Origin: Cytophagaceae bacterium
GTDB lineage: Bacteria > Bacteroidota > Bacteroidia > Cytophagales > Cyclobacteriaceae
Direction: 5' to 3'
Assembly (NCBI GenBank): GCA_006969745.1
Contig: CP030886.1
Span: 682,001 to 746,000 of the forward strand
Length of the DNA stretch: 64,000 bases
Shown here: positions 44,075 to 52,823 of the stretch, piece by piece
Layout of the letters: the number at the start of each line of letters is the position of its first letter
Numbering within the stretch: position 1 is the stretch's first letter
Program-made: the position numbers and the translations under genes
The notes under the pieces: model-generated
Databases searched by the model: none
The model's input: only the letters and a program-made list of their open reading frames with translations
Told to the model about the DNA's origin: nothing

Positions 44075-44764
44075 TTATAAATAATACAGAATACCTATAG
44101 ATAGATTGAGATCAAACGGTAATGCTAACACTGATTTGTCTTCATCCCTTAAATGTTGCTCTATTGGAATTGCTGGGTTTTGTAATTCATATTTAAAATC
44201 ACGAAAGTCTGCTGAAGAAAGGCCAGGCGATATTGAAGTAGTAAGTTTTTTAGTCAGACTATAATTAAAATTGAGTGTCAGATCTATTTTAAATCCCTTG
44301 TATTTTTCAAGGTAAGGTACCATTGAACTTGTCAGAATTGATGAGAAGGCAGATTCACCTCTATATCCAACAATTCCGACGTTTGGTCTAAACTCTAAAT
44401 TCTCAGATTTAAAAGGAATCCTTTTTCCGATATAATAACCAATAGAGAAATAGCTGATCTTTTGATTCAAATCAGAAACTCGAACTCTTCTTTTCAACGG
44501 AATAGTCTTTTGAGAAAATGAAACTTCAATCTGATGAACAAACTTTTTTGAATCATACCCAAACCTAAATGATAGCCTATCAAAACTGATTTGAACTTTA
44601 TCGTCTTCAACATATCTCCATTCATCTTCCAAAAAGACTAGTTTTCTTTGCTCAACTTTTATGAAATCTGAGTTTTGTACTATTCCAACCCAGAATTGAG
44701 CGTCGCTCTTGGGTACTAATCCAAATACCACAGCTGAGCAAAATAGTGTTTTGAGTAGGTTCAT
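44075..44764 (-). CDS. Outer-membrane beta-barrel-like hypothetical protein
   Basis: 229 aa. Signal peptide (1-22, ending SDAQ) and a mature part made of alternating amphipathic strands with GYYIGKRIPF, LEFRPNVGIVGY, FKIDLTLNFNYSLTKKLTTSISPGL and an aromatic C-terminal strand (LNLSIGILYYL). This is the pattern of a small Bacteroidota outer-membrane barrel; I do not recognise a family. It is flanked by repeats on both sides, which suggests a loosely held accessory gene. Confidence 0.7.
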   Translation of the reverse strand: MNLLKTLFCSAVVFGLVPKSDAQFWVGIVQNSDFIKVEQRKLVFLEDEWRYVEDDKVQISFDRLSFRFGYDSKKFVHQIEVSFSQKTIPLKRRVRVSDLNQKISYFSIGYYIGKRIPFKSENLEFRPNVGIVGYRGESAFSSILTSSMVPYLEKYKGFKIDLTLNFNYSLTKKLTTSISPGLSSADFRDFKYELQNPAIPIEQHLRDEDKSVLALPFDLNLSIGILYYL

Positions 44765-44838
44765 AGTTTAAAGAAACACACTAAGATCATATTAACAAAA
44801 AGTTGTAATCCTACTTGGATTTAGCCATTGAACAAAAT

Positions 44839-44938
44839 GAAGATGCCGGATCAAGTCCGGCATGACACCAGAAATAAAAGCACCTATCTCGCTCATCCTG
44901 AACCTGCCTTCCGCAGGCAAGGCTTGTTTCAGGATCTA
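44839..44938. repeat. Dispersed repeat, copy A
   Basis: Includes 49 nt (44839-44887) identical to 45544-45592, with the palindrome ATGCCGGATCAAGTCCGGCAT, and 35 nt (44899-44933) identical to 45611-45645, with CTGCCTTCCGCAGGCA. Confidence 0.8.
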
Positions 44939-45022
44939 TACTAGGCTGCTATTTTTGAAGGAGATGGAGAGAAGAGTTTCCGGCATTCGTTCTTCAGCGG
45001 GAAGGACGTCTGATTTTTGGTC

Positions 45023-45059
45023 GTCATTCCTAATGAAATGCAGTGGAATTCAGGAATCT
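45023..45059. repeat. Dispersed repeat fragment
   Basis: GTCATTCCTAATGAAATGCA...GGAATCT, a member of the same family as 44024-44047. It ends against the 3' end of the Xre gene. Confidence 0.55.
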
Positions 45060-45063
45060 TGGG

Positions 45064-45276
45064 CTAAACCAAATCTTTCGGTTCAATACCTAGACCTTTA
45101 CAGATATTCCAGAGTGTTCCTATTGTGATGTTCTTACCTCCTTTAGCAATCTTAACAAGATTGGATTTTTCTATAGTCGCGCGATTGGCCAATTCCTGAA
45201 AAGACAAGCCTTTTTCCTGCCTGATTTCATCTATGCGCTTACCAACTTGTTTAAAGAATTCTTCTTTAGAGGACAT
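45064..45276 (-). CDS. Small Xre-family HTH transcriptional regulator
   Basis: 70 aa, a stand-alone helix-turn-helix: GKRIDEIRQEKGLSFQELANRATIEKSNLVKIAKGGKNITIGTLWNICKGLG with no other domain, similar to the DNA-binding part of HipB-like antitoxins. The divergent 71-codon gene is 78 nt away with an 18-nt inverted repeat in between (45311-45328), so this protein probably binds there. Its 3' end touches a dispersed repeat. The partner function is unclear. Confidence 0.82.
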   Translation of the reverse strand: MSSKEEFFKQVGKRIDEIRQEKGLSFQELANRATIEKSNLVKIAKGGKNITIGTLWNICKGLGIEPKDLV

Positions 45277-45310
45277 GATGGTAATAATGGCTGATATATT
45301 TCATAATTTC

Positions 45311-45328
45311 GGTGGTATAAATACCACC
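45311..45328. promoter_or_regulatory. Operator-like inverted repeat between divergent genes
   Basis: GGTGGTAT-AA-ATACCACC, perfect 8-bp arms with a 2-nt spacer, 34 nt upstream of the Xre start and 26 nt upstream of the divergent gene start. It is a likely site for the Xre protein. Confidence 0.65.
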
Positions 45329-45354
45329 AATCAAATCTTTTAAAATGGAATCCA

Positions 45355-45570
45355 TTGGAAACTGTCAATCAAGCGCAATTACTCTCGTCTTTAGAAACCC
45401 TCTTCGAGTCTGTATCCCCAAAGGACCTGCACCGCAGTATCGAAGACTTATTCTTCAGCTACTTATCGGAAAATGAAATAGTCTACCCTTCTCATGAGAT
45501 GGTAAGGCACATCTATTATTTATTGTTGTTTTTGAGGGAGGTGGAAGATGCCGGATCAAGTCCGGCATGA
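45355..45570 (+). CDS. Small hypothetical protein, possibly truncated by a repeat
   Basis: 71 aa from a TTG at 45355 (no in-frame ATG). The sequence TVNQAQLLSSLETLFESVSPKDLHRSIEDLFFSYLSENE is helical, and MVRHIYYLLLFLREVED is amphipathic. The last ~8 codons (EDAGSSPA) are encoded by the dispersed repeat that starts at 45544, which also supplies the stop. The natural C-terminus was probably different. It forms a divergent pair with the Xre gene; a toxin-antitoxin or regulator-target relation is possible. Family not recognised with confidence. Confidence 0.6.
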   Translation: METVNQAQLLSSLETLFESVSPKDLHRSIEDLFFSYLSENEIVYPSHEMVRHIYYLLLFLREVEDAGSSPA

Positions 45571-45650
45571 CACCAGAAATAAAAGCACCTATTTAGCTAG
45601 ACCGTCAACTTGAACCTGCCTTCCGCAGGCAAGGCTTGTTTCAGGGTCCA
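45544..45650. repeat. Dispersed repeat, copy B
   Basis: Second copy of the unit at 44839-44938: 49 nt and 35 nt blocks identical to copy A, with a diverged spacer. It supplies the last codons and stop of the 71-aa gene. Confidence 0.8.
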
Positions 45651-45698
45651 GATGCTGAAACTTGTTAGGTATGACAAAAGAATAAAAGAGGCTTTGCC

Positions 45699-46925
45699 TC
45701 AAATTCTGGCCGCCATAAACAAACTAATATCCTTAAAGGCCATATTGAAGCGTTTTGCAAGCCCAAGGTTTGTGAGGCTGCCTTTGTAGGAATAGACACC
45801 TTTTTGCAGCCATGGGTGTGTATAGATCATCTCATCAAAACCTCCACAATCACCAGCTTCCTGCAGGATTGGCGTGAAGATGTTGGAAATTGCCAGTGAA
45901 GCGGTCCGAGCTACACGTGAGGCAATATTCGGTACACAATAATGCGTCACATCGTGTTTGACAAAGACTGGCTTCTTGTGGTTGGTAAGCACTGAAGTTT
46001 CAATGCATCCGCCTTGATCGATGCTGACATCTATGATTACCGAACCAGGCTTCATATTCATCACCATATCTTCTGTTACCAGCATCTTATTTCTTCCTTT
46101 TTCAAAGCGTACCGCTCCAATAAGTACATCTGCTTCCTTTATTTCTTTTTCGAGAAGCGCTTCATCGTAGGTTGAAGTATATATTTCCTGCCCGATTACA
46201 TGTTTCAACCGACGCATTTTGTAGATCTGATTGTCAAAAACACGGACTTCAGCTCCATGTCCTAAGGCTGCTCGTGCAGCAAATTCTGCAACTGTACCCG
46301 CACCAATAATCACTACTCGTGTTGGCGGCACACCTGTAATTCCTCCCAAAATCACACCTCTGCCATCGTTAGAGCTACTCAGATATTCTGCTGCGATCAC
46401 CATTACTGTGCTTCCGGCTACCTCACTCATTGCCCTCACAAGCGGTAGGCCGCCTACTTTGTCCTGTATAAATTCATAGCCAATTGCGATTAGCTTCTTT
46501 TTGTTGATGGCCTCTAGATACTCTGCATTTTGTTTTCCAGCCTGAAATGCAGATATCAAGGTGCTTCCAGGTTTCATTAATTCAATCTCTTTGAGCGTTG
46601 GTGGTTCCACTTTAAGTACCACATGGCATTCAAAGACCTCCTTGGCACTGTAGGCAATCTTAGCGCCAGCCTCGCTGTATTCTTTATCTGAAAAGTTGGC
46701 CGAGTCTCCTGCCCCGGATTCAATTAAAACTTCGTGTCCATTGGCAACCAAAACACCTACAGATGACGGCTTGATAGGCATCCGTTTTTCCTGATCTGCC
46801 ACCTCCTGTGGCACGCCAATCTGCAAAGACTGATGCTTTTTAGAAATCTTGGCAGGTGCTTCCTGCGGATACAGGGTCTGTTCCTGTGCCAGCTTCGCAA
46901 ATCCAGATTTGGACGTTTCGTTCAT
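45699..46925 (-). CDS. ald: Alanine dehydrogenase
   Basis: 408 aa. Family motifs: IGVPQEVADQEKRMPIKP at the substrate site, the VGGLPLVRAMSEVAGSTVMVIAAEYL segment, a Rossmann motif VVIIGAGTVAEFAA, and the DQGGCIETS region with HYCVPNIASRVARTAS. The N-terminal ~35-residue extension (MNETSKSGFAKLAQEQ..) is common in Bacteroidota versions. It interconverts alanine and pyruvate with NAD+; a transhydrogenase alpha-like role is less likely given the length. It overlaps tsaE by 4 nt and is the last gene of the porX-tsaE-ald operon. Confidence 0.92.
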   Translation of the reverse strand: MNETSKSGFAKLAQEQTLYPQEAPAKISKKHQSLQIGVPQEVADQEKRMPIKPSSVGVLVANGHEVLIESGAGDSANFSDKEYSEAGAKIAYSAKEVFECHVVLKVEPPTLKEIELMKPGSTLISAFQAGKQNAEYLEAINKKKLIAIGYEFIQDKVGGLPLVRAMSEVAGSTVMVIAAEYLSSSNDGRGVILGGITGVPPTRVVIIGAGTVAEFAARAALGHGAEVRVFDNQIYKMRRLKHVIGQEIYTSTYDEALLEKEIKEADVLIGAVRFEKGRNKMLVTEDMVMNMKPGSVIIDVSIDQGGCIETSVLTNHKKPVFVKHDVTHYCVPNIASRVARTASLAISNIFTPILQEAGDCGGFDEMIYTHPWLQKGVYSYKGSLTNLGLAKRFNMAFKDISLFMAARI

Positions 46926-47341
46926 TTCGGTTGTGCAGTTAGTGATCGGGTGTTATCACCTACTAATTTAATGCTTATTTGGAGGTATTCATCAGACAAA
47001 AGCGGCTCAATGATCGCTGGCCACTCCAGCAAACAAAGATTTCCTGAGTACAAATAGTCTTCGACACCAATATCTATGGCTTCTTCCAAATCTTTTAAGC
47101 GATAAAAATCGAAATGATAAATATCGCTACCATCTTGCGTTTGATATTCATTGACGATGGAAAAGGTTGGAGAACTCATTTCATCTATAACACCAAGTTC
47201 TTCACATATCTTTTTGGTTAAAGTCGTCTTCCCGGCACCCATTTCTGCATCGAAGCACCATACTTTGATGTGACCGAAATTGCTGACCAACTTCCGAGCC
47301 ACTTCCTGCAGCTCACCTTCATTGTAGTTCGCAATTGTCAT
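46922..47341 (-). CDS. tsaE: tRNA threonylcarbamoyladenosine complex ATPase TsaE
   Basis: 139 aa, normal length. P-loop MGAGKTTLTKKI and the family signature MSSPTFSIVNEYQ with YHFDFYRL and CLLEWPAI. TsaE works with TsaB and TsaD to load threonylcarbamoyl onto A37 of ANN-decoding tRNAs. It overlaps porX upstream and ald downstream by 4 nt each, so all three are translated from one mRNA. Confidence 0.95.
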   Translation of the reverse strand: MTIANYNEGELQEVARKLVSNFGHIKVWCFDAEMGAGKTTLTKKICEELGVIDEMSSPTFSIVNEYQTQDGSDIYHFDFYRLKDLEEAIDIGVEDYLYSGNLCLLEWPAIIEPLLSDEYLQISIKLVGDNTRSLTAQPK

Positions 47342-48888
47342 TTGTTTGCAAGTGTTATGAATGGGATCATGATTTCTTCCATGGATATACCTCCATGCTG
47401 AAAGGTGTCCTTATACATGCGAACATAGTGATTGAAGTTATTGGGATACGCAAAAAAGTGATCGTCCTTGGTGAAGACAAATGCGCTGCTCACGTGCTCC
47501 TTCGGTAGTCCAAATTTTTCCGGCTCACGTGTAAAAAAGACTGATTTCTCATCGAAAGCCAGGTTGCGCCCCACTTTGTACCTCAAATTGGTATTTGTAT
47601 TGCGGTCACCCACAATTTTTTGAGCCTTGTTTACGCGAATGGTCCCATGATCCGTAGTGATCATCACCTTAACTTTCCTGTTTGATAGCTCTTTCAGAGT
47701 ATCGTATAATGAGGAGTGTGTAAACCAGGATTTAGTTAATGACCTGTAAGCCGATTCATCCGGTGCAAGCTCACGAATCATTTGCATGTCAGTGCGGGCA
47801 TGCGAGAGCATATCCACAAAGTTGAAAACAATGGCGTTGAGCTTGTTATTCATCAGGTTCGGGATGTTTTCACTCAGCTGCTTTCCTTCATCTGCTCGCA
47901 ATATTTTGTGGTAGCTGAAACGTTCTTTGACTTGATTTCGAGCCATATTAGCTTCCAATAGCTCCTTCTCCTTCATATTCTTACCTTCATCATTTTCTTC
48001 TCCAACCCACAAATCCGGGTATCTTCGAGCGATCTCAAGCGGTGTTAGTCCTGCAAACAATGCATTACGTGCATATGAGGTTGTGGTCGGTAAAATTGAG
48101 AAATACATTTCCTCTGTGTCTATGCTAAATAGCTCGGCAACTTCCGGCTCGATTACCTTCCACTGGTCGTATCTTAAATTATCTATGACAATAAGAAATA
48201 CCGGTTCGTCTCCTACCTCCGGGAAGACTCTGTGCTTTAATAGATTATGAGAAAGCAATGGTCGCTCAATATCAGGGTCCGTGATCCAATCTTCGTAGTT
48301 GGAAGTTACAAACTCGGAAAAGTTGCCGTCAGCCTCCACTTTTTGAGCATTGAGTACTTCTACCATACTTCGGTCCTGCGTTTCATCCAATTCCAACTCC
48401 CAATAGACAAGCTTTCGATAAATCTCCATCCAGTCGTTGTGATCCTGTGCATCCATCACACCCATGGAAAGTTGCTGAAAGTCTTTCTGATAGCTTTGAT
48501 TGGTCTTTTCGGAAATGATTCGCTTATTATCTAGTATCTTCTTAACAGATAGCAAAATCTGATTGGGATTAAGTGGCTTGATTAAATAGTCAGCAATCTT
48601 AGCACCAATTGCTTCCTCCATGATCTCCTCAGCTTCATTTTTAGTGATCATGACTACCGGAAGGTTTGGATGGGTAGATTTGATGTAATTCAACGTTTCC
48701 AATCCACTCATGCCAGGCATATTTTCGTCCAGAAAGACAATATCAAAGTAGTTATGGTCAATTTCTTCAAGTGCGTCAGCACCGCTATTTACAGGAGTGA
48801 GTTGATATCCCTTTTGCTCGAGAAATAAAATATGAGGCTTTAACAGCTCAATTTCATCGTCCGCCCATAAGATTTTAAATTGCTGCAT
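47338..48888 (-). CDS. porX: T9SS response regulator PorX (receiver plus PglZ domain)
   Basis: 516 aa. A receiver domain (about 1-120, WADDE acid pocket, phospho-acceptor Asp54 in IVFLDENMP, MITK, DYLIKPLNP) is followed by a helical linker and a PglZ-type alkaline phosphatase-like domain (about 210-516, FLIVIDNLRYDQW, TTSYARNALFAGLTP, VMITTDHGTIRVNKA). This is the PorX layout; PorX with the kinase PorY controls type IX secretion genes. It starts the porX-tsaE-ald operon and is divergent from the HD gene, whose open frame reaches into it. Confidence 0.95.
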   Translation of the reverse strand: MQQFKILWADDEIELLKPHILFLEQKGYQLTPVNSGADALEEIDHNYFDIVFLDENMPGMSGLETLNYIKSTHPNLPVVMITKNEAEEIMEEAIGAKIADYLIKPLNPNQILLSVKKILDNKRIISEKTNQSYQKDFQQLSMGVMDAQDHNDWMEIYRKLVYWELELDETQDRSMVEVLNAQKVEADGNFSEFVTSNYEDWITDPDIERPLLSHNLLKHRVFPEVGDEPVFLIVIDNLRYDQWKVIEPEVAELFSIDTEEMYFSILPTTTSYARNALFAGLTPLEIARRYPDLWVGEENDEGKNMKEKELLEANMARNQVKERFSYHKILRADEGKQLSENIPNLMNNKLNAIVFNFVDMLSHARTDMQMIRELAPDESAYRSLTKSWFTHSSLYDTLKELSNRKVKVMITTDHGTIRVNKAQKIVGDRNTNTNLRYKVGRNLAFDEKSVFFTREPEKFGLPKEHVSSAFVFTKDDHFFAYPNNFNHYVRMYKDTFQHGGISMEEIMIPFITLANK

Positions 48889-48933
48889 GAATTCAGTTTT
48901 GGCATTGGATTGCTAAGTAAATCACAAACGCTG

Positions 48934-50166
48934 TTGAACAAAAAGAAAATTCTCAATGATCCGGTTTACGGATTCATCAATATACCCAACGATCTCATTT
49001 TTGACATCATTGAGCATCGTTATTTTCAGCGATTAAGACGGATCAAACAGCTTGGCCTTACGGACCTTGTTTATCCGGGTGCGCTTCACACGCGCTTTCA
49101 TCATGCGCTTGGTGCAATGGATCTAATGCGAAGGGCTCTCAACGCTCTTGAAGACAAAGGCATTGCAATTTCAGCGGACGAGAGACAGGCAGGTATGCTT
49201 GCCATTCTCCTCCACGATGTAGGTCATGGCCCCTTTTCGCACACTCTTGAGTTTTCCTTATTTAAGCATGTGCATCACGAGCAGGTAGGTACATGGATGA
49301 TGGAGCGACTGAATAAAGAATTTAATGGCGCTCTTGACCTTACAATTAAGATTTTTAAGAACGAATACAACCGTCCATTCTTTCATGAGCTGGTGTCTAG
49401 TCAACTGGATATTGATCGGTTGGATTACCTGAAGAGAGACTCATTTTTTACAGGAGTATACGAAGGTTCGATTGGTTCGGAACGTATCATTAAAATGCTA
49501 AACGTAGCAAGTGAGCACCTGGTAGTCGAAGAAAAGGGGATTTACAGCATAGAGAATTTTTTAAGTGCCAGAAGGCTGATGTACTGGCAAGTATACCTGC
49601 ACAAAACGGCGGTGAGCGCAGAAGTAATGCTGATCGAGCTGATCAAACGAGCAAAAGAGCTCACTCAACAAGGACATCAAATAATGGCAACCCCTGCACT
49701 TCGAATTTTTCTGGAACAGAATATTACCAAGACTGATTTTGAAGAAGATCCTGATATTCTAGAGGTTTATTCCATCCTTGATGACAATGACATCTGGGGG
49801 TCAATCAAATTTTGGAGAGATCATGATGATGTGGTATTACGGTCATTGAGTGATATGTTGCTAGACAGAAAACTATTGGGTATTTCTTTTTCCAATGATC
49901 CAATTGGGCGCATAGTGACTGATGATTTGGTGCAGAAAGTAATGAAGCTTTATAATATTTCTGAACATGAGGCTGACTACTTTATGAAAACTGGCTCAGT
50001 AAGCAACTCTGCGTATATCGCTTCAGGTCAGTCTATTAAGATATTAAGGAAGCATGGAGATGTAGTGGATGTGGCAGAAGCTTCAGATCTTCCAAACATT
50101 AAGGCAATGAGTAAGATAGTGACCAAGCATTACCTATGTGCTCCAAAAGCGTTATTTAAAAACTAA
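48934..50166 (+). CDS. HD-domain phosphohydrolase (dGTPase-like)
   Basis: About 410 aa if started at the TTG at 48934 (LNKKKILNDPVYGFI, where homologues begin); the open frame reaches 48880, but that ATG overlaps the porX start by 9 nt, so the later start is preferred. HD-superfamily metal residues are HxxR..HD: TRFHHALGAMDL and AILLHDVGHGPFSHTLE, with a later DIDRLDYLKRD containing the downstream Asp. Such proteins are predicted nucleotide or phosphoester hydrolases; the substrate is not known. The ABC ATPase follows at 2 nt. Confidence 0.88.
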   Translation: MNKKKILNDPVYGFINIPNDLIFDIIEHRYFQRLRRIKQLGLTDLVYPGALHTRFHHALGAMDLMRRALNALEDKGIAISADERQAGMLAILLHDVGHGPFSHTLEFSLFKHVHHEQVGTWMMERLNKEFNGALDLTIKIFKNEYNRPFFHELVSSQLDIDRLDYLKRDSFFTGVYEGSIGSERIIKMLNVASEHLVVEEKGIYSIENFLSARRLMYWQVYLHKTAVSAEVMLIELIKRAKELTQQGHQIMATPALRIFLEQNITKTDFEEDPDILEVYSILDDNDIWGSIKFWRDHDDVVLRSLSDMLLDRKLLGISFSNDPIGRIVTDDLVQKVMKLYNISEHEADYFMKTGSVSNSAYIASGQSIKILRKHGDVVDVAEASDLPNIKAMSKIVTKHYLCAPKALFKN

Positions 50167-50168
50167 AA

Positions 50169-50747
50169 ATGATTATAAGAGGAGAAGATATAGGTAAGAA
50201 ATTTGGAAGAACCTGGATATTCAGACATCAAAACTTTGAAATTAATTCCGCTGAATCAACAGTGATCAAAGGAAAAAATGGTGCAGGCAAATCAACGCTC
50301 TTGCAAATCATTGCAGGCTATCTGACTCCTAGTCAAGGTACAATTTATCTAGATGGGGAGAAAATTGATGAGCAAAAACATAAATCTTCATTTATTGGCC
50401 CGTATACTGAGATAATTGAGGAATTTACATTAGCCGAATTCCTTAACTTCCATTCCGAGTTCAAACATCCGCTGTGCAGCATAGGAGAAATGGCAGATTC
50501 AGCCTCTTTGCCTCTAGAAAAGCGAATTGCAGATTTTTCCACTGGAATGAAACAGCGTGCTAAGCTTTTAACGGCGTTTTTCTATGAAAACGATTCACTT
50601 TTTATGGATGAGCCCACCTCCAATTTAGATGAAGAGGGATTTACGTGGTGGAAAAGTCAGTTAGACAAACTTGATCAGCAACTATTGCTAATCGCTTCTA
50701 ACGATCGGAAAGAAATAGATTGCTGTGCAAAACAGCTTAATCTTTAA
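50169..50747 (+). CDS. Stand-alone ABC ATPase (CcmA-like)
   Basis: 192 aa. Walker A KGKNGAGKSTL (about 34-43), Q-loop-like SFIGPYTEI, an unusual signature DFSTGMKQRAK, and Walker B LFMDEPTSNLD. Length and the FSTGMKQR signature recall the CcmA/heme-exporter or bacitracin-type ATPases. No permease is adjacent, and the start is 2 nt behind the HD gene. The final H-loop His of the family is replaced (SNDRKE), so turnover may be altered. The role is unclear. Confidence 0.85.
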   Translation: MIIRGEDIGKKFGRTWIFRHQNFEINSAESTVIKGKNGAGKSTLLQIIAGYLTPSQGTIYLDGEKIDEQKHKSSFIGPYTEIIEEFTLAEFLNFHSEFKHPLCSIGEMADSASLPLEKRIADFSTGMKQRAKLLTAFFYENDSLFMDEPTSNLDEEGFTWWKSQLDKLDQQLLLIASNDRKEIDCCAKQLNL

Positions 50748-50816
50748 AAAAAAGGCAGTCGGCGAATAATTTCGTCTGGTTTTTCCTGTTAAGTAGGTAT
50801 AAAAGTGAAAAAGTTC

Positions 50817-50824
50817 TACTTTTG
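50817..50824 (+). promoter_or_regulatory. -7 promoter element of the lipoprotein gene
   Basis: TACTTTTG, a perfect TAnnTTTG, 50 nt before the ATG at 50875. It places the transcript start near 50831, after the upstream ATG at 50827, and so supports 50875 as the true start. Confidence 0.6.
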
Positions 50825-50874
50825 AAATGAACTTATATCTAATCATACAAAATTTAGATTTTAATTATTTACAC

Positions 50875-51330
50875 ATGAAAAGATTATCAAACTTACTTGC
50901 TGCCTTAGTTTTTGCTTCCTTAGTTATTTTTATGTCGTGCGGCGGTGGTGGTGATGATCCTGCTCCAGATCCATTGATCGAAGTAGCATCAAACTTTTCA
51001 GGCACTTGGACTCCAACATCAGTTAATGATCCTGATGGCGTAAACCAGCTCAGTACATGGAGCGACTTCCAACTTACAATTTCCGGAAACGAAAGCGGTG
51101 GTACGTACAATACAGGCTCTACTACTCCTGACGGATTTTTAGATGTATGGCCGGCAAGCGGAAACTGGACATTTGGTGATACGACTGGCGAAGTAGTTAC
51201 TAGAGATGGAAGCCTATCCATGACTTCTACAATTACTGCAACCCAATTGACACTTACTTTTACCATTTCAGGTGCTGGACGAACAAATAGCATCAATGGT
51301 GAGTGGACATTTGTTTTCTCTGCCAATTGA
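50875..51330 (+). CDS. Small beta-rich lipoprotein (lipocalin-like)
   Basis: 151 aa from the ATG at 50875, where the signal peptide begins (MKRLSNLLAALVFASLVIFMSC); the extra 16 codons upstream are leader. After the lipobox Cys and a Gly-rich linker (CGGGGDDPAPDP) the mature part is a small beta domain (FSGTWTPTSVND, WSDFQLTISGNESGGTYN, ANWTFGDTTGEVVTRDGS). The pattern is that of lipocalin-like surface lipoproteins. Function unknown. A terminator follows at 51352-51381. Confidence 0.82.
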   Translation: MKRLSNLLAALVFASLVIFMSCGGGGDDPAPDPLIEVASNFSGTWTPTSVNDPDGVNQLSTWSDFQLTISGNESGGTYNTGSTTPDGFLDVWPASGNWTFGDTTGEVVTRDGSLSMTSTITATQLTLTFTISGAGRTNSINGEWTFVFSAN

Positions 51331-51351
51331 TCAATTGAGATATTAAGAATT

Positions 51352-51381
51352 AAAAGGGTAGCGAATGCTACCCTTTTTTTT
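51352..51381 (+). terminator. Intrinsic terminator
   Basis: AAAAGGGTAGC-GAAT-GCTACCCTTTT hairpin with a T run, 21 nt past the lipoprotein stop. Confidence 0.9.
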
Positions 51382-51490
51382 GTTCACTCAACTATTGTAC
51401 ACCAAAAGTCTACATGAAGATGATTGCCGTAGTTGTATTTTTAGATTTCTGAGATTTAGGTTAGCCACTCACATTACCTAACATCTTATT

Positions 51491-52823
51491 ATGGAATTTA
51501 CTATAACTATTTTTAGCAAAACTGCATCAACTCTTCTTTTACTTTTTCTAATTACACCATACATCCAGATATAGTTGTACGGCTCCATCTTCCAAATGGA
51601 AAAAGTATACCGATCTGTTCGGGGTTGACTGTAACGATGATGACCCAACCATTTGGAACTACAATGAATGTGGCCTCTGTACTGCTGGATCAGGGATTAC
51701 TACGTGGTATTTTGATGGAGACAATGATGGATATCATGGCAGCACTAAATCTTCATGTAGTTATCCTGGAATTGGATATAACACATCTACTCTTGGTGAC
51801 GATTGCAACGATGAAGATTTCGAGGAAAACACCAATAAAACATGGTATTATTTCAATGATGAAGATACCTATTATGGAAGCTTTACAAATTCGTGTTTAC
51901 GTCCAACAACAGGCGTAAGTTCAAAGTGGTCACCAGATCAAAAGAGTGGACCAGATTGCAACGACGAAGACTCCAATATCTACGGACCAATTGATTGGTT
52001 TTATGATGCCGATGGCGATGGATATCATTCTCAAATTGAAAATTCATGTCTCCAACCCATAGAGGGAGGAACCGATAAATGGTTTAAGATGACGAAAGGA
52101 GAAGATTGTGATGATAGCGACCCTACAATTTTTGTCTTAAACAGTTGCAGTGAGTGTACTGATGATTCAAACACCATTTTCAAAACTTATATTGATTTGG
52201 ATGGAGATGGTTATCATTCACATGAAATTGAATTTCCGAGTTCCAGCTTTTATTCTTTCGATCGAGTTTCAAAGATTGATATACCTATTGGATCAACTAC
52301 AACCAATTTTTCCTCAATAAATAATTTGTGCATTAATAACGGAGTTGTTATTGATTTAGAGATAATAGATGAATATGGAATACTACCTGATGATATAAAC
52401 AATTTAGAAATTACTCCATTAGAAACATCTGAAATTGAGCAAGTATTTGTAAATCAACTTTATGTAAGATCATTTCCCAATACAGGCCGTCGATTCTACA
52501 CATCCAATCTGTTACGGGTCGAGGAAGATTTATGGCATGTTCTTGAAACATTTGAACATCTTAATGAAATTGATCACTATGCCTTAGTGAATTCTGAGTC
52601 AAGAGTATATATTAACGGATATATAACATTACCCAACGGGGTAAAAATGTACCTAACCAATGTGATAGATTGTCAGAGTTACGACTGGGCAGAACAATGT
52701 CCGATAGCATGTGACAACAAAGGTGGTCAAAAGTATTATTATACAAATGGATGTAAAGATGACATATTTAACATAGATACGTACGCAGTATTTACTGATC
52801 ATAGTCTATTCCTAATCATTTGA
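51491..52823 (+). pseudogene. Decayed 5' part of the giant repeat/toxin gene
   Basis: Two pieces. At 51491 an ATG frame encodes a signal-like helix (MEFTITIFSKTASTLLLLFL..) that stops at 51574. In another frame, open from 51552 to a TGA at 52821, the text enters in the middle of a repeat unit (CTAPSSKWKKY..) and continues with Asp-rich, Cys-containing units such as GVDCNDDDPT, WYFDGDNDGYHG, DCNDEDSN, YDADGDGYHS, DCDDSDPT. These match the putative metal-binding MopE-like repeats of the following frame. A deletion has joined the signal segment to the middle of a repeat. At about 52811 a base is missing, so the homologous text (PNHLTSKTLGKDCND) continues in the next frame. Confidence 0.75.

Noticed and set aside
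44862..45128. 88-codon plus-strand frame
   Set aside because: Runs through dispersed repeats and antisense to the Xre gene; no protein-like features.
48880..48933. ATG at 48880 as start of the HD gene
   Set aside because: It overlaps the divergent porX start by 9 nt and the extra 18 residues are not like homologues, which start at NKKKILNDPVYG; the TTG at 48934 is preferred.
50865..51326. 153-codon minus-strand frame
   Set aside because: Complement of the lipoprotein gene, which has a clear signal peptide, lipobox and promoter.
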